From NCBI GenBank assembly GCA_902489925.1, contig CABUBX010000025.1:1-20622 (forward strand): a stretch of 20,622 bases of DNA. The letters run 5' to 3'. Origin of the DNA: an uncultured Lachnospiraceae bacterium. Lineage in GTDB: Bacteria > Bacillota > Clostridia > Lachnospirales > Lachnospiraceae. The notes under the pieces were generated by a model. It made no database searches. It was given only the letters and a program-made list of their open reading frames with translations, and was not told the DNA's origin. Both the position numbers and the translations under genes were made by a program. Within the stretch, counting starts at the first letter, position 1; each line of letters starts with the position of its first letter. Shown here in pieces: positions 5,792 through 12,053 of the stretch.

Positions 5792-7428
5792 AATTCAGTT
5801 ACCCGCAAAGTGAAGCCCCGGCGCTGGACAATTTGAACTTTTCCATTGAAGCCGGTGCCTTTGTGCTTATATGCGGTAAATCCGGCTGCGGAAAAACAAC
5901 GCTGCTTCGGCATTTCAAAACAGTTATGACGCCATATGGCAGCAGAGAGGGGGAGATACTTTATAATGGAAGCTTGCTTTCCAAAGTGCCTGCCAGGGTA
6001 CAGGCATCAGAAATCGGTTATGTCCTCCAAAGCCCGGATAATCAATTAGTCACAGATAAAGTGTGGCATGAGCTGGCATTTGGTGTAGAAAATTTAGGGT
6101 ATCCTCAGGATATTATCCGTTTGAGGGTTGCTGAGATGGCAAGTTTTTTTGGCATACAAAATTGGTTTTATAGAAATGTAGAGGAGTTATCAGGCGGTCA
6201 AAAGCAGCTGTTAAATCTTGCGTCCGTGATGGCTATGCAGCCTAAAGTACTCGTTTTAGATGAACCGACATCACAACTTGACCCGATTGCCGCAGGTGAA
6301 TTTTTAGCGACAATACGAAAAATCAATCTTGAACTCGGTGTGACGGTGATTATGATTGAGCATCGTCTGGAGGAAGTTTTTCCGATGGCCGATAAAGTGC
6401 TTGTGCTGGAAAATGGCCGCCAGTGTATTTTTGAGCGGCCAAGGGCGGTCGGGCAATTACTTGATGGCAGTGATTTGTTTTTGGCTATGCCAAGTCCTGT
6501 GCAGATTTACAACGGCGCCGGAAAGCAGGGGCTTTGTCCGTTGACTGTGTGCGAGGGAAGAAGCTGGCTTGAAGAAAATTTTAAGCCTGCGTCAAATTAT
6601 GTGCCGGAAGAAAAAAATACAGATTGGAGTCAGAAGCCGGTTATCGATGTTCGTGAAGTGTGGTTTCGCTATGCAAAGGAGACGCCGGATGTTGTCAAAA
6701 ATTTGTCCTTTAAAGTTTATCCGGGCGAGCTTTTTTGTATTCTCGGCGGCAACGGCACAGGGAAAACAACAGCGCTTTCTTTGATTGCCGGGATAAGGCG
6801 GCCTTACCGGGGGAAAATACATCTTTACGGACGTGAAGTAGGAAAGATAAAGAATAAAGACCTATACAATAAATTTATGGGAGTATTGCCTCAAAATCCT
6901 CAAAATCTTTTTGTGAGAGACACGGTTTATGAGGATTTAAAAGAAATATTCAGTGATGCCCCGTCTGATATTCGAAAGAACTGCGAAATGCGCATTGCAC
7001 AGATTGCTCAGGAGACAGAGATTAGTCACTTGCTCATGATGCATCCTTATGATTTAAGCGGCGGAGAGCAGCAGAGAGCGGCGCTTGCAAAGGTGCTTTT
7101 GCTTGAGCCGAAAATACTTTTGCTTGATGAGCCCACAAAGGGATTGGATGGTTTTTATAAAGCAAGGCTTGCTTCTATTTTTGAAAAGCTTCAAAAAAGA
7201 GGCATGACCATTCTTATGGTTTCCCACGATATAGAATTTTGTGCAGCTTATGCGGATGATTGTGCCATGTTTTTTGACGGAGGTATTGTTGCAAGCGGTC
7301 CGGCTCGGCGTTTTTTTACCGGAAATAGTTTTTATACGACAGCTGCGAACCGTATGGCACGCCACATTTTTCCGGAGGCTGTCACCGTAAAGGATGTGAT
7401 TGAGTTATGCAGAGCAAACAGTCGGTAG
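5764..7428 (+). CDS. Two-headed ECF transporter ATPase (fused A-A')
   Basis: Powers the ECF transporter. One 554-residue chain holds two complete ABC ATPase domains. Domain 1 has GKSGCGKT (38-45), a Q-loop LQSPDNQ, LSGGQ (142-146), LVLDEPTSQLD from about 164 and switch His200. Domain 2 has GGNGTGKTT (328-336), LPQNPQN, LSGGE (431-435), LLLDEPTKGLD from about 453 and switch His488. Both sites look catalytically intact. In most ECF systems EcfA1 and EcfA2 are separate genes; here a linker of roughly 60-70 residues joins them. The ATG at 5764 has GAGG six to seven bases upstream. A longer in-frame start at 5692 lies deep inside ecfT and adds sequence unlike any ABC domain. It overlaps ecfT by 28 nt and the S-component gene by 22 nt. 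Confidence 0.93.
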   Translation: MALFEIKNLKFSYPQSEAPALDNLNFSIEAGAFVLICGKSGCGKTTLLRHFKTVMTPYGSREGEILYNGSLLSKVPARVQASEIGYVLQSPDNQLVTDKVWHELAFGVENLGYPQDIIRLRVAEMASFFGIQNWFYRNVEELSGGQKQLLNLASVMAMQPKVLVLDEPTSQLDPIAAGEFLATIRKINLELGVTVIMIEHRLEEVFPMADKVLVLENGRQCIFERPRAVGQLLDGSDLFLAMPSPVQIYNGAGKQGLCPLTVCEGRSWLEENFKPASNYVPEEKNTDWSQKPVIDVREVWFRYAKETPDVVKNLSFKVYPGELFCILGGNGTGKTTALSLIAGIRRPYRGKIHLYGREVGKIKNKDLYNKFMGVLPQNPQNLFVRDTVYEDLKEIFSDAPSDIRKNCEMRIAQIAQETEISHLLMMHPYDLSGGEQQRAALAKVLLLEPKILLLDEPTKGLDGFYKARLASIFEKLQKRGMTILMVSHDIEFCAAYADDCAMFFDGGIVASGPARRFFTGNSFYTTAANRMARHIFPEAVTVKDVIELCRANSR

Positions 7429-8753
7429 GTTTAGATACTCTGGCGATGCTGCCTATATTTGGCAGTGTTTATAGCATCATTTGTATGGTGCTGCTTCCAT
7501 GGGTATCTTTACCGTTTTTAAAATATTCAAGACTTCCTGTAACATATAGTCTTTGGCAGTTGGGAGACCTTGGGGAAAATATAAACAAAAGTATTGCACT
7601 TGGCGGAAAACTTAAAATGTCGCCTTTTGATGACAGACAGATTTATATGATTTTGACGGTTGGGGAAATTTTTTTGTTTGCGGCTTTGCTTATCAGCGTG
7701 ATTGTTTTGATATCTGCGATTTTAATGGGCTGTTTAAAAATCAAGGCTGTGACGGTCGGACGTTTTGCTTTTGTTATGTCGGCAATGCTGCCGGCGGTGA
7801 TGTTTGCAGCCGTTGCTTTTTTAAACATCATCATTAATATAAATGCAGGCAGGGAAAATAACTTTATAAATTTGACAATACATAGTTATGTGCAAATGAC
7901 AAGCTGGCCGTATGCCCAAATGGTGATATCGGTTTTGCTTTTTGGGTTTCTTAAAAAACTTTTGGACACAAAGGCGGATGAGCCTTTAATGTATACGGGA
8001 CGAAGAAAAAAAGAAGAAGATGTGCATATCGGCCGTCGCACAAAGACGGCGCTTTTGTTGATTTGTGCGGCAATTCCGTCAATGATTTTTTTTGGTATTT
8101 TCTTTTTAAACGACAGGAGTCCGCTGTTTATCGCCCTTTGTATTATCGGTCTTTCAATGCTGCCGTTTTGCATGATTTTTGAGGATAGAAGACCTCAGGC
8201 ACGCGAACTTTTGCTCATTGCGGTAATGGCAGCCATCGCGGCCGTCGGGCGGGTTGCATTTTTTATGCTGCCTCAGTTCAAGCCTTTAATGGCGATTGTG
8301 ATTATTACAGGCGTATCTTTAGGGGCTGAGTCCGGATTTTTAACAGGCGCAGTCGCGGGCTTTGTATCTAATTTTTTTCTTGGGCAGGGACCGTGGACAC
8401 CGTGGCAGATGTTCGGTTTCGGCATTACCGGATTTCTTGCGGGACTTTTGTTTTGCAAAAAGCAAGGTACAAAAATTTTGTCAGAGAAGCAAAGACGGCG
8501 TAAAAAGGCAGGTATCTGTATCTTTGGCGGCTTTTCGACACTGATAATTTACGGCTTTCTCATGGATACGGCATCGGTGACGATGTTTTCAAGTGAGTTT
8601 TCATGGAAACTGTTTAAGGCATCTTATGTGACGGGCTTTCCGTTTAATGTGATTCATGCCATAGCGACAGTTGCTTTTCTTGCAGTTTTGTTGAATCCGT
8701 TTGAGAGAAAACTTGAAAGAATCAAAGTGAAATATGGGATGATGGAGAATTAG
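7407..8753 (+). CDS. ECF transporter S component with extra N-terminal membrane region
   Basis: The substrate-binding membrane subunit. The C-terminal part (about 264-430) looks like an ECF S component. It has about six hydrophobic helices and the sequence FFLGQGPWTPWQMFGFGITG (324-343), a pattern I associate with cobalamin/corrinoid-type S components such as CbrT; that recognition comes from memory, without alignment. The protein is 448 residues, more than twice a typical S component. Residues 1-260 add hydrophobic segments near 12-36, 84-108, 117-143, 167-184, 213-234 and 238-258, with a likely extracytoplasmic loop at 37-83 and a charged cytoplasmic stretch at 188-212. I do not recognise this region. 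The ATG lies inside the end of the ATPase gene (22-nt overlap) with AGGATG upstream. The riboswitch suggests cobalamin or a precursor as substrate. Confidence 0.82.
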   Translation: MQSKQSVGLDTLAMLPIFGSVYSIICMVLLPWVSLPFLKYSRLPVTYSLWQLGDLGENINKSIALGGKLKMSPFDDRQIYMILTVGEIFLFAALLISVIVLISAILMGCLKIKAVTVGRFAFVMSAMLPAVMFAAVAFLNIIININAGRENNFINLTIHSYVQMTSWPYAQMVISVLLFGFLKKLLDTKADEPLMYTGRRKKEEDVHIGRRTKTALLLICAAIPSMIFFGIFFLNDRSPLFIALCIIGLSMLPFCMIFEDRRPQARELLLIAVMAAIAAVGRVAFFMLPQFKPLMAIVIITGVSLGAESGFLTGAVAGFVSNFFLGQGPWTPWQMFGFGITGFLAGLLFCKKQGTKILSEKQRRRKKAGICIFGGFSTLIIYGFLMDTASVTMFSSEFSWKLFKASYVTGFPFNVIHAIATVAFLAVLLNPFERKLERIKVKYGMMEN

Positions 8754-8774
8754 TTTATGAGAGAGGGTGTTTTG

Positions 8775-9530
8775 ATGGCTCAGAAGGTTTTAGTATGGCG
8801 GGCTAAAGATGAAACTGTTTATATTAAAGATGATGTCAGGAAAAATTTGGATAAGAAAATGACCATCGGCGGAAATTACAGAAAAATCGGTGATGAAGCT
8901 TTTAAAAATAATATTAAAGTCAGGGAAGTGAACCTGGAAAAAGGTGTTTCGGAAATTGGTATAAGCAGTTTTTACGGCTGTACGTCTTTGAGACGTGTCG
9001 AGCTTAGTACTGTGAAGATTATTCGAAGAAATGCCTTTTGTGGCTGTACAAATTTGACGAGCATTAGTTTGGACTGCAATCCCGAGACTGTCGGTGCGGG
9101 TGCATTTTCAATGTGCAAACGGCTGGAACGGGCTGTGTGCGGAGGCAAAATTATCAGTGAAAGAGTCTTTTGTGGCTGTAAAGCCTTAAAGCATGTGGAT
9201 TTTCCGGAGGGACTCAAAGAGATTCAGAGAGAAGCCTTTTGCGATACCGGTATTAAGCAGGTGAACTTACCGGAGTCTTTAGAAGTTATTGGTGACAGTG
9301 CTTTTTTAAAGTGCCGTGAACTTGAATATGTAAAAATACCTTCGAATGTTCGTGCCATTAAAAAATGGGCATTTCATGGCTGTAATCGTCTCAAGGTGCT
9401 TGAAATTGCCGGGGAACCGGAAATTATCGGTGAGTGGATTATTAACAGAAGCACGAAAATACGGTGCAGGCGGGGCGGCAGGGTTGAGGCATATTGCCTT
9501 GCTGCCGGTTTTGAGATAGAATATGCGTAA
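8775..9530 (+). CDS. Cys-rich BspA-type leucine-rich-repeat protein, no signal peptide
   Basis: A 251-residue protein built of LRR_5 (BspA-like) repeats of about 20-23 residues. The recurring unit is I-x-x-x-A/S-F-x-G/C-C-x-x-L-x-x-V-x-L/I-P, as in EIGISSFYGCTSLRRVEL, IIRRNAFCGCTNLTSISL and AIKKWAFHGCNRLKVLEI. It contains 13 cysteines. LRR_5 proteins are usually long secreted surface proteins, but this one begins MAQKVLVWRAKDETVYIKDD, with no hydrophobic leader, membrane helix or anchor, so it is probably cytoplasmic. I chose the ATG at 8775 because GAGAGGG sits 7 nt upstream. The ATG at 8757, with a weaker GGAG, would add six residues (MREGVL). It follows the S-component gene closely and precedes a terminator, so it is the last gene of the cobalamin operon. 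Function unknown; a protein-binding role is the only general inference. Confidence 0.85.
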   Translation: MAQKVLVWRAKDETVYIKDDVRKNLDKKMTIGGNYRKIGDEAFKNNIKVREVNLEKGVSEIGISSFYGCTSLRRVELSTVKIIRRNAFCGCTNLTSISLDCNPETVGAGAFSMCKRLERAVCGGKIISERVFCGCKALKHVDFPEGLKEIQREAFCDTGIKQVNLPESLEVIGDSAFLKCRELEYVKIPSNVRAIKKWAFHGCNRLKVLEIAGEPEIIGEWIINRSTKIRCRRGGRVEAYCLAAGFEIEYA

Positions 9531-9542
9531 ACACAAGACTCT

Positions 9543-9576
9543 AAGGCGTCGTTTTAAGAAACTGACGCCTTTATTC
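9543..9576 (+). terminator. Terminator of the cobalamin operon
   Basis: AAGGCGTC (9543-9550) pairs with GACGCCTT (9564-9571). GTTT/AAAC extends the stem past a one-base bulge, and TTATTC follows as a short T-rich tail. It lies 12 nt after the LRR gene stop and just before the yicC promoter. Confidence 0.78.
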
Positions 9577-9605
9577 TTGACTAAAAAAATAATATGCCTT
9601 ATAAT
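9577..9605 (+). promoter_or_regulatory. Strong sigma-A promoter for the yicC-gmk-rpoZ cluster
   Basis: TTGACT (9577-9582), exactly 17 bp, then TATAAT (9600-9605): one base from consensus in the -35 and perfect in the -10. It starts directly after the preceding terminator and gives a leader of about 80 nt before yicC. I see no riboswitch or strong hairpin in that leader. Confidence 0.8.
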
Positions 9606-9690
9606 ATTTTAGATACAATTGTAAAATATCGCTGACGTGCGCCGAAAACGGTGATTTCAGTGTAAAGAGATTTAAAAGCAGGTGGATGAA

Positions 9691-10569
9691 ATGATTAAAA
9701 GTATGACCGGCTTCGGCCGCTGCGAGGTGGCAGAAAAAGACAGAAAGATGGTCGTTGAGATTAAGGCCGTTAATCACCGCTATTGTGATATTAACATAAA
9801 GATGCCTAAAAAGCTTGGTGTGTTTGAGTCATCAATTCGTGCACTTATGAAGAAGTATATCCAGCGTGGAAAGGTAGATGTCTTTATCACTTATGAGGAT
9901 TATACGGAGTATACGGCATGTTTGAAATATAATCAGGATTTGGCAGCGGAATATTATGCGAAGCTTCAGCTTCTGAGCTCTGAATTTGGAATTGAGAATG
10001 ATGTGACGGCAACAAAGCTTTCAAAGTACCCGGAAGTGTTTTCGCTTGAGGAACAGACCGTTGATGAGGTAGCTTTATTAAAGCTTATTGAGCAGACGGT
10101 GACAGGTGCCTGTGAAAAGTTTGTTGATACGCGTATTGCAGAAGGCGAGCATCTTAAAGAAGACCTTTTGGCAAAGCTTGACGGTATGAAGGGCATGGTT
10201 GATTTTATCGAAGAACGTTCACCTCAGATTATTAAAACTTATGAGGATAAGCTCACGGCTAAAGTGAAAGAACTTTTGGAGGACAATACAGTCGATGAAA
10301 GCAGAATTTTGACAGAAGTGACAATTTTCGCAGATAAAATATGTGTTGACGAGGAAACTGTTCGTTTGAGAAGTCATATCCAGAGTGCGGCAAAGGCCTT
10401 GACAGAAGGCGGCGGTGTCGGCAGAAAGCTTGATTTTATTGCTCAGGAGATGAACAGAGAGGCCAATACGATTCTTTCAAAAGCGAATGATTTGGAAATT
10501 TCCAATAAGGCAATTGATTTGAAAACGGAGATTGAAAAGGTTAGAGAACAGATTCAAAATATTGAGTAA
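9691..10569 (+). CDS. yicC: YicC/YloC family endoribonuclease
   Basis: A 292-residue member of the YicC (YloC in Bacillus) family; the E. coli protein is an endoribonuclease, so an RNA-processing role is likely here by homology. Both family ends are present: the start IKSMTGFGRCE followed by KAVNHRYCDI, and the C-terminal GRKLDFIAQEMNREANTILSKA stretch with acidic and Asn/Arg residues thought to form the active centre. Length matches the family. I use the ATG at 9691, with AGGTGG 5 nt upstream. An upstream GTG at 9682 overlaps that ribosome site and adds only MDE. First gene of the cluster, 15 nt before remA, the same neighbour as in B. subtilis (yloC-remA-gmk). Confidence 0.92.
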   Translation: MIKSMTGFGRCEVAEKDRKMVVEIKAVNHRYCDINIKMPKKLGVFESSIRALMKKYIQRGKVDVFITYEDYTEYTACLKYNQDLAAEYYAKLQLLSSEFGIENDVTATKLSKYPEVFSLEEQTVDEVALLKLIEQTVTGACEKFVDTRIAEGEHLKEDLLAKLDGMKGMVDFIEERSPQIIKTYEDKLTAKVKELLEDNTVDESRILTEVTIFADKICVDEETVRLRSHIQSAAKALTEGGGVGRKLDFIAQEMNREANTILSKANDLEISNKAIDLKTEIEKVREQIQNIE

Positions 10570-10584
10570 TGAAAACAGGAGTCG

Positions 10585-10893
10585 ATGCACTTGATTGGTT
10601 TATTAAATGTTGGTTTTGGAAATATGATTAACAGCACAAAGCTTGTGGCAGTGATTAATCCTGATTCGGCGCCGGCTAAGCGGCTCGTACAGACGTCAAG
10701 GGATGACGGCAGAGTTATTGACGCCACACAGGGGCGACGCACGAGAGCTGTGCTTATTATGGACGATGACCATATTGTTTTGTCGGCTCTCCAGCCGGAG
10801 ACACTGGCCGGGCGCTTCAAAGGCCGGGAGATAAGTGCGGAGACGGTGCATGATGTGACAACCCGTGATGATGAAGCAGAGGAAAGTATCTGA
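10585..10893 (+). CDS. remA: RemA-family DNA-binding regulator (YlzA)
   Basis: A small DNA-binding protein. In B. subtilis RemA activates biofilm-matrix and osmoprotection genes by binding DNA as a ring-like oligomer. Family signatures here are LLNVGFGNMINSTKLVAVI near the start, SAPAKRLVQTSRDDGRVIDATQGRRTRAVLIMD in the middle and VLSALQPETLAGRF. At 102 residues it is slightly longer than the Bacillus protein because of a polar, acidic tail (DVTTRDDEAEESI). The ATG at 10585 lies only 3 nt after AGGAG, which is tight. A TTG at 10591 has better spacing and would give a start like IGLLNVGFGN, closer to the family norm, so the true start may be two codons downstream. Position between yicC and gmk is conserved in Firmicutes. 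Confidence 0.9.
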   Translation: MHLIGLLNVGFGNMINSTKLVAVINPDSAPAKRLVQTSRDDGRVIDATQGRRTRAVLIMDDDHIVLSALQPETLAGRFKGREISAETVHDVTTRDDEAEESI

Positions 10894-10918
10894 CTGTGGT
10901 ATCATATGTTTTTATACA
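10890..10918 (+). promoter_or_regulatory. Possible weak internal promoter before gmk
   Basis: CTGACT (10890-10895), 17 bp, then TATACA (10913-10918), in the 46-nt gap between remA and gmk. Each box matches four of six consensus bases, so it may be chance. Confidence 0.25.
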
Positions 10919-10939
10919 ATGATGATGAAGGAGAAAACG

Positions 10940-11578
10940 ATGAAAAAGGGTATTTTAGTCATAGTATCAGGCTTTTCAGGCGCCGGTAAAGGCACTGTGA
11001 TGAAAAGCTTTATGGAAAAGTATTCTGACAAGTTTTGTTTGTCAGTGTCAGCGACGACACGTTTGCCGAGAGAAGGCGAGATTCACGGACAGGACTACTT
11101 CTTTAAGAAAAAAGAAGAATTTGAGCAGATGATTGCGGAGGATGCACTGCTTGAATACGCCTGTTATGTAGGTAATTATTATGGGACTCCGCGAGCTTTT
11201 GTGGAATCAAAGCTTGATGAGGGCATGAATGTCCTTTTAGAGATTGAGATACAGGGGGCTATTAAGGTTAAAGAGAAATTTCCTGATGCCGTCCTTGTTT
11301 TTGTAACACCGCCGGATGCAAAAAGTCTTGAAGAGCGACTTCGCGGCCGAGGTACAGAGACAGAAGAAGTTATAGCAGACAGACTTTCAAGAGCAGCCGA
11401 GGAAGCCGTTTATATGAAGAATTATGATTACATTGTTCTTAATGAAGACGGCTGTGTGGAGGCATGTGCAGACAGCATTTACAAAATTGTTGAAGATGAA
11501 TTGCTTAAAGCTTCAAGAAGTATGGGATTCATCACTAAAATGAAACATGATTTGGAGTTATACAGGAAGGGAGAATAA
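10940..11578 (+). CDS. gmk: Guanylate kinase
   Basis: Phosphorylates GMP to GDP with ATP in the cytoplasm; essential for GTP, dGTP and c-di-GMP/(p)ppGpp precursor supply. The P-loop is GFSGAGKGT (11-19). The GMP-binding region follows in the family form SVSATTRLPREGEIHGQDYFF, then the lid segment EERLRGRGTETEEVIADRLSRA and the base-recognition end YDYIVLNED. The 212-residue length is normal. I start at the ATG at 10940, where GAAGGAG sits 6 nt upstream; the open frame extends upstream to 10865 but that part overlaps remA and is unlike the family. It ends 3 nt before rpoZ, whose ribosome site lies in its last codons. Confidence 0.97.
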   Translation: MKKGILVIVSGFSGAGKGTVMKSFMEKYSDKFCLSVSATTRLPREGEIHGQDYFFKKKEEFEQMIAEDALLEYACYVGNYYGTPRAFVESKLDEGMNVLLEIEIQGAIKVKEKFPDAVLVFVTPPDAKSLEERLRGRGTETEEVIADRLSRAAEEAVYMKNYDYIVLNEDGCVEACADSIYKIVEDELLKASRSMGFITKMKHDLELYRKGE

Positions 11579-11581
11579 TAT

Positions 11582-11956
11582 ATGTTACATCCATCTTATT
11601 CAGATTTAATGAAAGCGGTCAACAGCGACATTGAAGAAGGTGAACAGCCGGTTGTTCAGAGCCGTTATTCTATTGTTATTGCAACAGCAAAGCGTGCGCG
11701 TCAGATTATTGCCGGTTCAGAGCCGCTTGTAGGAAATGTTAAAGGTAAGAAGCCTTTGTCTATCGCGGTTGATGAGCTGTACGGCGGCGATGTTAAGATT
11801 CTTGGCGTTGATGAAACTGACGAGGATGATTATGTTATGGACTATAACAACGATGTTCTTGAGATATCACTTGAAGATGATACAGATGAGCACGATGATG
11901 ATGAATTGTCAGACGATGATGACGAAGCCGAAGAAAACTACGAGGACGAAGAATAA
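11582..11956 (+). CDS. rpoZ: RNA polymerase omega subunit with long acidic tail
   Basis: Omega helps fold and assemble the RNA polymerase beta' subunit. The conserved region runs from MLHPSYSDLMKAV through QSRYSIVIATAKRARQII (about 26-43) and KKPLSIAVDELYGGDVKIL, matching omega's helical core. Beyond residue about 78 the protein is a highly acidic Asp/Glu tail to residue 124, including runs such as DEHDDDELSDDDDEAEENYEDEE at the very end. The core alone is about the usual size of omega; the tail makes it longer than Bacillus omega. GGGAG ends about 9 nt before the ATG, inside the end of gmk. A hairpin follows the gene and may reduce read-through into priA. Confidence 0.93.
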   Translation: MLHPSYSDLMKAVNSDIEEGEQPVVQSRYSIVIATAKRARQIIAGSEPLVGNVKGKKPLSIAVDELYGGDVKILGVDETDEDDYVMDYNNDVLEISLEDDTDEHDDDELSDDDDEAEENYEDEE

Positions 11957-11974
11957 TTAAACGCAGAAAATCAG

Positions 11975-12023
11975 GGCTGCCGCAGAATGCAGAATCAAGA
12001 AGCTTTCTGACGGCAGCCTTTTG
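11975..12023 (+). terminator. Hairpin/terminator between rpoZ and priA
   Basis: GGCTGCCG (11975-11982) pairs with CGGCAGCC (12011-12018), extended inward by CAGAA/TTCTG past a one-base bulge, then TTTTG. The T tract is short, so partial termination or 3'-end protection of the gmk-rpoZ message is likely. It sits inside an otherwise co-directional cluster. Confidence 0.65.
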
Positions 12024-12053
12024 TAATCGCACAAAGCCGCAGGAGGGAAGAAG

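Noticed and set aside
8757..9530. LRR protein as a secreted BspA-type surface adhesin
   Set aside because: Neither the 8757 nor the 8775 start gives a signal peptide, and there is no anchor or membrane helix.
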